A stretch of 5,910 bases of DNA from Prevotella sp. (GTDB lineage Bacteria; Bacteroidota; Bacteroidia; Bacteroidales; Bacteroidaceae): NCBI GenBank assembly GCA_003483565.1, contig DMYZ01000096.1, forward strand, positions 1-5,910, in the 5' to 3' direction. Position 1 is the stretch's first letter. Each line of letters opens with the position of its first letter. The notes beneath the pieces were generated by a model. The model was not told the origin of the DNA and ran no database searches. It worked only from the letters and a program-made list of their open reading frames with translations. Shown in pieces: positions 1 to 5,910 of the stretch. Made by a program: the position numbers and the translations under genes.

Positions 1-3000
1 AATGGCAATGGCGCAAACACAGGTCACGGGTACAGTTGTTTCCTCTGATGATGGGCAACCTGTTGTAGGTGCATCCGTCATGATCGTAGGAACGAAAATG
101 GGTGCTGTGACTGATGTTGACGGGCATTTTACTTTAAGTGTATCCGCGGGTAGTAAACTTCGCATTTCTTATTTGGGTATGCAGCAAAAGATAGTAAAAG
201 CTGCTTCAAACATGAAAGTTGTTTTGGAAAACGATAATAGGACTTTGAAAGAAGTGGTCGTAACGGCTTTAGGCATTAAGCGTGATGCCAGGACGTTGGG
301 ATATTCCGCAACAACAGTGAATGCTGATGAGATTACTAAGGCTCGGACTTCTGATATTGTAAGTAGCCTTTCAGGAACGGTGGCTGGTGTTCAAGTGAAT
401 TCAGCTTCTGGTGATCCTGGCTCTTCACAAAGTATTGTTATCCGTGGTTTTAGCTCTTTATCTGGTTCTAATCAGCCTTTATTTGTTATTGATGGTGTTC
501 CTATGACTAATTCATCCGTAAGTAGTGCAGGAGAAATCAATGCTAACAATGCTACAGAAAGAGGGAATGAAGAGTTAAATGGCAATATGGACTTTGGTAA
601 TGGAGCGAGTGCGATTAATCCCGATGATGTAGCCAGTATAACTATTTTGAAAGGAGCAGCTGCTACGGCTCTTTATGGTAGTCGAGCAGCTTGTGGTGTC
701 GTAATGATTACTACAAAGTCTGGTGTGGCTCATAAAAATGGTGTTGGCGTTGAATATAATGGTGGTATTCAATGGTCTGTCGTAGGTCGTCTTCCAGAAA
801 TGCAGAATGATTTCGGTATGGGGTGGAATGCACAAAAAACCGAAATAGAGAATGGATCATGGGGCCCTGCCTTTGATGGCTCTCAACTTCGTTATGGTCA
901 GGTGTATAATAACTCACAAAAGATTAAGACTTATAAGGCTATCAAAAATAATGTACGTGATTTCTTCGATACTGGTTTGCGTTACAATAATAGCTTGTCA
1001 CTTAATAATGCTAATGATAATGGCAGCTATTTTGTCTCTCTTTCGCAAATTTCGAATAATGGCGTTTTACCTACGAACGCAGACACGTATGATAAATATA
1101 CCTATTCTTTCCGTGGAAGTTATAAGATAAAGAATTTGACGGTAAGTTCTGATGTGAATTATTCAACTCAGCGAAACAAATTTGCTCTTACGGGTCAGGG
1201 GTTGAGTATGGTCAATGATATTTATCAAACTCCTCGTGATATTTCTTTGAGAGATTTGAAAAATCTTGATGATCCGTTTAATAGTCCTGGGTATTATTAT
1301 ACACCTTATGGGGTAACTAATCCTTATTGGATCTTAAAGAATTATCAGACGGAATATAAAGCTGAAAAAATCTTTGGCAAACTCCAGTTTGATTATGATT
1401 TTTTGAAGTATTTCCGTGCGACTTATCGTTTTGGTCTTGATGCTACCAATAGTGAACAGGCTTTGGGCATTCCTAATATGTATTCTCTTTTTCAAGGAAC
1501 ACCAAACTGGACACAAGATGTTTTTAATTCATCTAAGGGTGATGATAAGGAATCTATGGTTCGACATCGTGAAATTAACCAGGATTTTATGTTAAGGTAT
1601 AACCAAAATATTATGCCGGAATTCCATATTAATGCCTTGGTTGGCTTGAATTATAATGAACGCAGATATCATAGTCAAACCTCTGAAGTAACAAATTTGA
1701 CTATCCCTGATTGGTTTAATTTAAGCAATTCTGCTGATACGCCAAAGGTGGAAACATACACTTATCGGCGTCGTTTATATGGCTTGTATGGCCAGATAGA
1801 TTTAGCTTGGAAGGAGATGGTCTACTTGTCTGTAACGGGGCGTAATGACTGGTCTTCTACATTACCAAAAGGTAACCGGTCTTTCTTTTATCCTGGTATA
1901 ACAGGGAGTTGGGTGTTTTCAAATCTTTTTGGGAATGATTTGCAAAAATGGTTTGATTTTGCCAAGTTGCGTTTAGCTTGGGGGCAGACTGGTAATGATG
2001 CAGATGTATATATGGTAGATCCGTATTTTGTTAAAGCTACCTCTGATGCTTCTGGCTGGGGGACGGTTACATTCCCACTAAACGGTGTTAACTCTTATTC
2101 AAGGGGAAATATCTTGGGAAGTAATACATTGCAACCAGAAATTACAACAGAATTTGAAGTTGGTTATAATGTGGATTTCTTTAAGGGACGTATTAATCTT
2201 GATATGGACTATTATAATAGAAATTCTAATAAGCAGATTTTCCAATTGACTTCAGATCCAGCAACAGGCTATACTTATCAGAATTTGAATCTGGGTAAGA
2301 TTCAAAATCAAGGTGTTGAGGCTTTATTGAGTATTAAACCCATAGTGACGAGTAGTTTTGATTGGACCACAGCATTCAGTTTTACAAAGAACTGGAGTAA
2401 AGTTGTTAGTCTCCCTGCATCGTTAGGAGGACAGTCTTCTCTGGAAGGTGTTACAGGCGAGGCTCAGCTTTATGCTATTACAGGCATGGCATTAGGACAA
2501 TTTAAGGCAGAGGTGCCTGAACGTGATCCAGCTGGTCATATTGTGGTGAATCCAAGTACTGGTCTTCCCGTGGCCGCTTCAGAGCAGGCTATTGTGGGTG
2601 ATATGAATAATAAGTATACTTTGGGTATTAATACCACTCTTCGTTATAGAGACTTCAGCTTGAATTTCGTTTTTGATATCCGTCACGGTGGCCTAATGTA
2701 TTCTCGTACAAAGAGTATCAATTACTTTACGGGTAATGCTAAACAAACGACCTATAATGATCGTCATACTTTTATCGTGCCGAATTCTGTTAATAAGATT
2801 ACTGATGCAAAAGGTAATGTTACTTATGTAGAGAATACAACACCAATTTCTCAAGCTGATATTGATGATTACTTTAATGCTGGCGGTGATAAGATGGGCA
2901 GTGCATGGTTAATTCCAAAATCATTTGTAAAATTGCGTAATGTATCTCTTTCCTGGAATCTTCCCAAGGCATGGTTGGAACGTACATTTCTTACGGGTGT

Positions 3001-3169
3001 TCGTTTGACTTTGTTCGGGACTAATCTGTTGTGTTGGACTCCTAGCGAAAATTCGTTTATTGATCCAGAATCTACTAGCTTTGGTAATGATTTACGGGGT
3101 AATTATGGAGAATTCTCAGCCAATCCTTCTTCTAGAAATTTCGGATTCAATGTCCAGGTTAAATTTTAA
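1..3169 (+). CDS. SusC/RagA-family TonB-linked outer-membrane transporter (5' partial)
   Basis: This is the ligand-translocating barrel of a SusCD nutrient importer in the outer membrane, powered by TonB-ExbBD. The reading frame is open from the first base; numbering here starts at the ATG at position 2, which gives 1055 residues. That ATG is probably not the real start: residues 1-5 (MAMAQ) look like the end of a signal peptide cut after AMA, so the start and hydrophobic core lie upstream. In order there is a carboxypeptidase-regulatory-like domain (about 7-78), a TonB box (LKEVVVTA, 82-89), a plug (about 98-241) with IRG at 147-149, FVIDGVPM at 161-168 and YGSRAACGVVMITTK at 225-239, then the barrel with GRNDWSSTLPKGNRSFFYPG from 613 and LQPE at 710-713. 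The protein ends in a terminal Phe, as outer-membrane barrels do. No STN signalling domain fits between signal peptide and regulatory-like domain. The susD-type gene follows after 13 bases. Family is certain; the substrate (peptide suspected) is inferred from synteny. Confidence 0.96.
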   Translation, partial: MAMAQTQVTGTVVSSDDGQPVVGASVMIVGTKMGAVTDVDGHFTLSVSAGSKLRISYLGMQQKIVKAASNMKVVLENDNRTLKEVVVTALGIKRDARTLGYSATTVNADEITKARTSDIVSSLSGTVAGVQVNSASGDPGSSQSIVIRGFSSLSGSNQPLFVIDGVPMTNSSVSSAGEINANNATERGNEELNGNMDFGNGASAINPDDVASITILKGAAATALYGSRAACGVVMITTKSGVAHKNGVGVEYNGGIQWSVVGRLPEMQNDFGMGWNAQKTEIENGSWGPAFDGSQLRYGQVYNNSQKIKTYKAIKNNVRDFFDTGLRYNNSLSLNNANDNGSYFVSLSQISNNGVLPTNADTYDKYTYSFRGSYKIKNLTVSSDVNYSTQRNKFALTGQGLSMVNDIYQTPRDISLRDLKNLDDPFNSPGYYYTPYGVTNPYWILKNYQTEYKAEKIFGKLQFDYDFLKYFRATYRFGLDATNSEQALGIPNMYSLFQGTPNWTQDVFNSSKGDDKESMVRHREINQDFMLRYNQNIMPEFHINALVGLNYNERRYHSQTSEVTNLTIPDWFNLSNSADTPKVETYTYRRRLYGLYGQIDLAWKEMVYLSVTGRNDWSSTLPKGNRSFFYPGITGSWVFSNLFGNDLQKWFDFAKLRLAWGQTGNDADVYMVDPYFVKATSDASGWGTVTFPLNGVNSYSRGNILGSNTLQPEITTEFEVGYNVDFFKGRINLDMDYYNRNSNKQIFQLTSDPATGYTYQNLNLGKIQNQGVEALLSIKPIVTSSFDWTTAFSFTKNWSKVVSLPASLGGQSSLEGVTGEAQLYAITGMALGQFKAEVPERDPAGHIVVNPSTGLPVAASEQAIVGDMNNKYTLGINTTLRYRDFSLNFVFDIRHGGLMYSRTKSINYFTGNAKQTTYNDRHTFIVPNSVNKITDAKGNVTYVENTTPISQADIDDYFNAGGDKMGSAWLIPKSFVKLRNVSLSWNLPKAWLERTFLTGVRLTLFGTNLLCWTPSENSFIDPESTSFGNDLRGNYGEFSANPSSRNFGFNVQVKF

Positions 3170-3170
3170 T

Positions 3171-3174
3171 AGGA
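3171..3174 (+). promoter_or_regulatory. AGGA Shine-Dalgarno-like site for the SusD-family gene
   Basis: AGGA lies eight bases before the ATG at 3183, inside the 13-base gap after the SusC stop codon. Bacteroidota often lack such sites, so it modestly supports 3183 as the start. The same motif at the same spacing precedes the fourth gene. Confidence 0.4.
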
Positions 3175-3182
3175 ATACAAGT

Positions 3183-4649
3183 ATGAAAAAAATAATATTA
3201 TATATGACGGTCGCTACGTTGATGCTGTCAGGTTGTAGCATTGATGTCAATCATGACCCAAATCATCCTACAAGTGTTAACCCAGCTCTGGAATTGCCAG
3301 GCGCAGAGGGTTCTTTGGCTACTGTTGCTGGTGATGGTATGGAGACGCCGTCGGGTATTTTTGTACAATATTTTGATCAGCTTCCAGAGTCTGAGCAATA
3401 TGCTAATTTGGTAAGATATTATATTACTCAGTCTTCCGCAGTGCTTGATAGGAGTTACGAGACTTTATATGCAGGTACACTGATGGATCTTCAGGATATT
3501 CTGAATTCTAATGAGGTAACGGGAGCTGATAAGTTTGCCGCAGAGTGCCTTCGTGCTTATGGATTACAGTTAGCTGTTGATAATTGGGATCAAGCTCCTT
3601 ATAAGGAAGCTTTTGGTGGTAATAGTAATACGCAACCTCATTGGGACAGTGGTAAAGCTGTTTACAAAGGTGTTCTAAATGAACTTGATTCTGTTCAAAA
3701 TCTAATCGGGTCATCTTCTATGACAGCTGAGGACATGGTAAATGGTAAAAATATGAAACAGTGGATTGGATTTGCTAATGCCTTGCGTTTGCGTATGTAT
3801 TTGCGCTTTATTGATGCCAATGTTGATGTTTCCGATTATGAAAGTAAGGTTAAAAAACTTTTAGCTGAAAATAACTTCTTTACCGGTGATATTAAATTTG
3901 ATAACTTTAAGGATGAGGCAGATCGTAGAAATCCTTGGTATTCTGATCAATATATTAATTTGAATACTACAAATCTATGTGCTGGTTATGCGATAATGTC
4001 TTATATGAAGTCTACCAATGATACGGTTCGTATTGCTTATGATTTCGCAAAGGACGGTCAAGGAAATTATACTGGCACACTTCCTGCAGCAAAGTACGCT
4101 TTTCCTGCATTAAAAAATGCCAATTGCAGTGAGATGAGATACCGTGCTACGTTGCCCGTTTATTTCTTTACTCAAGCTGAACTTCAATTTCTGATAGCTG
4201 AGGCCCAACTTCGTTTCAATACTAATGATGCTGCGGCAAAATCTGCCTATGAAGCTGGTATTGAAGCTGATTTTGAATCTCGAGGTTTGACAGGAGCATC
4301 AAATTTGTATAATGGTTCAGTAGCATGGTCTAAAGCTACTACTACTGAGGGAAAGTTGAATCTTATTTATATGCAGAAGTGGGTGTCTTTACTTTATCGT
4401 GATCATACTGAGGCTTGGAGTGAGCAACGTCGTACAGATGTTCCAAAATGGTCTTCTGTTTCTGCAAAGGAAATTTATAAAAGCCCTGTAGGCTATAATG
4501 CTGGTGACTTGATCGTTCCAGCTGTGAATGCTTTGGGAGGAAATAACGTCATTAAGCGTGAATGGATTCCTTATGATGCGACTTTGTATAATCCTAATAC
4601 TCCTAAAGCTATATCAATCACTACTCCAGTTTGGTGGGATATTAAGTAG
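3183..4649 (+). CDS. SusD/RagB-family ligand-binding outer-membrane lipoprotein (SusD-like_2 type)
   Basis: This is the surface lid of the SusCD importer: it captures ligand and closes over the SusC barrel. The product has 488 residues, normal for the family. The start at 3183 is chosen because it gives a lipoprotein signal peptide (MKKIILYMTVATLMLSGC) with lipobox LSGC and lipidated Cys18; the same frame is open upstream to an ATG at 3060, but that would lie inside the SusC gene and bury the signal peptide. Family marks visible are DPNHPTSVNPALELPGA (25-41), WDQAPYKEAF (135-144, the usual W-x-x-x-PY-x-EAF), the helix FFTQAELQFLIAEAQLRF (328-345), QKW (398-400), EAW with RRTD (410-419) and a C-terminal PVWWD (482-486). 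The N-terminal and C-terminal marks fit the SusD-like_2 (PF12771-type) branch better than classical starch SusD. It is surely co-transcribed with the SusC gene. The residues after Cys18 (SIDVNHD) carry only weak acidic surface-export character. Substrate is unknown; oligopeptide is the best inference. Confidence 0.96.
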   Translation: MKKIILYMTVATLMLSGCSIDVNHDPNHPTSVNPALELPGAEGSLATVAGDGMETPSGIFVQYFDQLPESEQYANLVRYYITQSSAVLDRSYETLYAGTLMDLQDILNSNEVTGADKFAAECLRAYGLQLAVDNWDQAPYKEAFGGNSNTQPHWDSGKAVYKGVLNELDSVQNLIGSSSMTAEDMVNGKNMKQWIGFANALRLRMYLRFIDANVDVSDYESKVKKLLAENNFFTGDIKFDNFKDEADRRNPWYSDQYINLNTTNLCAGYAIMSYMKSTNDTVRIAYDFAKDGQGNYTGTLPAAKYAFPALKNANCSEMRYRATLPVYFFTQAELQFLIAEAQLRFNTNDAAAKSAYEAGIEADFESRGLTGASNLYNGSVAWSKATTTEGKLNLIYMQKWVSLLYRDHTEAWSEQRRTDVPKWSSVSAKEIYKSPVGYNAGDLIVPAVNALGGNNVIKREWIPYDATLYNPNTPKAISITTPVWWDIK

Positions 4650-4695
4650 TTTAAGTTATTAACTAAGTTTTGATAGTAAATATGGATGACTTAAA
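4650..4695 (+). repeat. Imperfect inverted repeat (possible weak hairpin) in the SusD-lipoprotein gap
   Basis: Bases 4650-4656 (TTTAAGT) are the exact reverse complement of 4689-4695 (ACTTAAA). Pairing can continue inwards to 4660/4685 if two T-G wobbles are allowed, giving an 11-pair stem with a 24-base loop. The stem has a single G-C pair and no U-run follows it, so it is not an intrinsic terminator. It fills nearly the whole gap and ends five bases before the ATG at 4701. It might tune translation of the third gene or protect the upstream mRNA end, but chance pairing in AT-rich DNA is quite possible. Confidence 0.3.
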
Positions 4696-4700
4696 AACGA

Positions 4701-5402
4701 ATGAATATGAAAAAAATATTATATAGTTTAGTGCTTTTCACTTCTGTTCTAAGTTTGATCTCATGTGGGAGTGATGAACTTACAGACTCTAGAATAACAC
4801 AATATGTGACAATTTCGCTTAAGGCAGGGCAAATTTATACTTTACCTGTGGGAACGACTTATCAAGATCCAGGATTTACTGCTACCCAAGGAACATCTGA
4901 TGTAACGTCTTCTGTAAAAGTGGACGGAACTGTGGATGGATTGAAGGTTGGCTATTATCCGGTGATTTATTCTGCTGTAAATCCCGATGGGTTTTCCAAT
5001 TCTGTCACTAGAATGGTATTTGTGTATAATCCAAAGGTTACTGTTGATCTTTCTGGTGTATATAAAGTTCAGACTGGTTCATACCGTAATTATGGTGGGA
5101 CAATTACTAGATTTAATGACCAGGATGTTACTTTAACCCAAATTGCTGCTGGAGTTTTTTCTATAAGTGACTGGTTTGGTGGCTATTATGATAAATTTAA
5201 AGGTTATGGGTCTTCTTATGCAATGTCCGGTTATATGAGCTTAGGTACTGATAATTCTATTTCAGGACTTTATGGTCTTGTTTCTTCTTGGGGTGATTCC
5301 TATGATTCGGTTTCAGGTTCTTATGATCCTGTAACAGGTACCATTACATTGGATGTAGCTTATGCTGGTAAAATGACATTCCATTTAATCTTAAACAAAT
5401 AA
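4701..5402 (+). CDS. Accessory lipoprotein with Ig-like DUF5011-type domain (BT2262-like)
   Basis: This is a 233-residue predicted surface lipoprotein that probably sits with the SusCD complex. The N-terminus (MNMKKILYSLVLFTSVLSL, then ISC) is a lipoprotein signal with lipobox LISC and lipidated Cys22, followed by GSDE, an acidic stretch that suits surface export in Bacteroidota. An ATG at 4707 (MKKILYS) would give an equally good signal peptide, so the start is uncertain by two codons. Residues about 31-110 look like an Ig-like DUF5011 domain: the pattern PVGTTYQDPGFTA (49-61), then VDG...VGYYPVIYSAVNPDG (84-97) and a closing TRMVFVYNP (103-111). Residues about 116-233 form a second, probably beta-rich domain that starts at LSGVYKVQTGSYRN and ends YDPVTGTITLDV...FHLILNK; its middle (155-208) is rich in Gly, Ser and Tyr. 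No catalytic motif is seen. The gene lacks an AGGA site, unlike its neighbours. Its role as an importer accessory or ligand-contacting subunit is inferred from position and resemblance to BT2262 of B. thetaiotaomicron (recalled, not searched). Confidence 0.88.
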   Translation: MNMKKILYSLVLFTSVLSLISCGSDELTDSRITQYVTISLKAGQIYTLPVGTTYQDPGFTATQGTSDVTSSVKVDGTVDGLKVGYYPVIYSAVNPDGFSNSVTRMVFVYNPKVTVDLSGVYKVQTGSYRNYGGTITRFNDQDVTLTQIAAGVFSISDWFGGYYDKFKGYGSSYAMSGYMSLGTDNSISGLYGLVSSWGDSYDSVSGSYDPVTGTITLDVAYAGKMTFHLILNK

Positions 5403-5406
5403 AGGA
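5403..5406 (+). promoter_or_regulatory. AGGA Shine-Dalgarno-like site for the fourth gene
   Basis: AGGA starts directly after the preceding TAA stop and lies eight bases before the ATG at 5415, the same arrangement as in front of the SusD-family gene. It supports 5415 as the start. Confidence 0.4.
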
Positions 5407-5414
5407 AATAGATT

Positions 5415-5910
5415 ATGAAGAAATATGTGATACTTCTTTTTGCAGTTGTGTTGACCACCCTAGCTTTTACTGGTTGTGATGATCCGGATGTAAATCCTGG
5501 AGGAACATCTGTGCAGAATATGGCTGGCCAGTGGGATGTAACCGTTAACGAAATTGACAATAACGGTAAAGTGATTTCGGTAGATCCGGACAAATTGGGT
5601 ACGATTACAATGACTACCTATAATACTGCTTCTAATTCAGATAAGGAAATGTGGTTAGATGACAATAAGAATTTTTATAACTTTAAGTTTAAGGTTGATG
5701 TCAACTATGCGGCTTATACTTTTTCTGCCACACAACGCCTTTATTGCCCTGCTGATACAACAAATAAAGGGACTGCAATTGTAACTAATGGTAAGAGCCT
5801 TAATAATGCGGCTAAGAATCCACATGGAGTTCCTAACGACAGTATCGTTTTTGTTAGTAACTTCAGTGATGATCCCCCGGGATTGGTTTATAGCTGCCGC
5901 CTATACCCAT
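5415..5910 (+). CDS. Putative lipid-binding-family lipoprotein (PF12888-type, BT2261-like), 3' partial
   Basis: The frame opens 12 bases after the third gene and is still open at the window end: 165 codons plus one base, no stop. The N-terminus is a lipoprotein signal (MKKYVILLFAVVLTTLAFTG) with lipidated Cys21; the lipobox FTGC has Phe where Leu is usual. Acidic DDPD follows at once, suiting surface export. Family marks are MAGQWDVTVNE (36-46), TMTTYNTASNSDKEMWLDD (65-83), FYNFKFKVDVNYAAYTFSA (87-105), IVTNGKSLNNAAKNPHGV (122-139), NDSIVF (141-146) and FSDDP (150-154). These match proteins annotated 'lipid-binding putative hydrolase'; I see no evidence for hydrolase activity. In B. thetaiotaomicron a relative (BT2261) is a subunit of a peptide-binding SusCD complex. 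Odd point: after DDP (residues 152-154) the reading PGLVYSCRLYP no longer resembles the family, whose tail normally runs to a G-x-R-R-T-G-F-like end; a C5 run at 5874-5878 may hide a one-base frameshift. About 10-25 C-terminal residues are probably missing. Confidence 0.85.
   Translation, partial: MKKYVILLFAVVLTTLAFTGCDDPDVNPGGTSVQNMAGQWDVTVNEIDNNGKVISVDPDKLGTITMTTYNTASNSDKEMWLDDNKNFYNFKFKVDVNYAAYTFSATQRLYCPADTTNKGTAIVTNGKSLNNAAKNPHGVPNDSIVFVSNFSDDPPGLVYSCRLYP

Noticed and set aside
575..835. Reverse-strand open frame inside the SusC gene (and a second at 711-917)
   Set aside because: The translation is low-complexity and resembles no known family; the forward frame here is the conserved SusC plug and early barrel.
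852..1130. Forward open frame in another phase inside the SusC gene
   Set aside because: It lies entirely within conserved SusC coding sequence, has no start context of its own, and its product looks like an out-of-frame translation.
3060..3182. In-frame upstream extension of the SusD-family gene to an ATG at 3060
   Set aside because: It would overlap the last 110 bases of the SusC gene and place 41 residues before a clear lipoprotein signal peptide that begins at 3183.
4630..4672. Bacteroidales-type promoter (TTTG at -33, TAnnTTTG at -7) before the third gene
   Set aside because: The only near match to the -7 box (AAGTTTTG, 4665-4672) has a mismatch in the first base, and the nearest TTTG (4630-4633) is 31 bases upstream of it, too far for a -33 box.
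4650..4700. Intrinsic terminator after the SusD-family gene
   Set aside because: The inverted repeat is AT-rich with one G-C pair and no U-run after it; the following genes belong functionally to the same operon.
4682..4726. 14-codon open frame (MDDLKTNEYEKNII) overlapping the start of the third gene
   Set aside because: It is very short, has no ribosome-binding site, and is what AT-rich DNA gives by chance; a leader-peptide role has no support beyond position.
5360..5593. Reverse-strand open frame across the junction of the third and fourth genes
   Set aside because: It is antisense to two lipoprotein genes with clear signal peptides and family motifs, and its own product is unrecognisable.

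Overview
The window reads as one forward-strand operon fragment from a member of Bacteroidota, most likely order Bacteroidales (Bacteroides/Phocaeicola/Prevotella-like). The evidence is a SusC-type TonB-dependent transporter followed directly by a SusD/RagB-type lipoprotein, a run of Cys-anchored lipoproteins, AT-rich DNA with short AT-rich gaps, and family-typical protein motifs. The sequence does not fix genus or species.

Layout: positions 1-3169 hold a SusC-family outer-membrane transporter whose start and most of its signal peptide lie before the window. Positions 3183-4649 hold its SusD-family partner, a lipoprotein of the SusD-like_2 type. After a 51-base gap that can fold into a weak hairpin, 4701-5402 encodes a two-domain lipoprotein with an N-terminal Ig-like (DUF5011-type) domain. 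From 5415 to the window end there is a fourth gene, cut off at its 3' end, for a lipoprotein of the putative lipid-binding (PF12888-type) family. All four genes point the same way with gaps of 13, 51 and 12 bases, so they are probably co-transcribed. No promoter, terminator, regulator, hydrolase, RNA gene, mobile element or CRISPR array is visible.

How they work together: SusC forms the TonB-driven barrel, SusD forms the hinged lid that captures ligand, and the two small lipoproteins are likely surface accessory subunits. The gene order matches, from memory, the Bacteroides thetaiotaomicron BT2264-BT2263-BT2262-BT2261 set, whose SusCD complex was solved with both extra lipoproteins and bound peptide. 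A peptide/oligopeptide uptake role is therefore the best guess, but it rests on synteny and family resemblance. I see no clearly new system here. The points most worth a second look are the odd C-terminal reading of the last gene around a C5 run (5874-5878) and the structured gap before the third gene.
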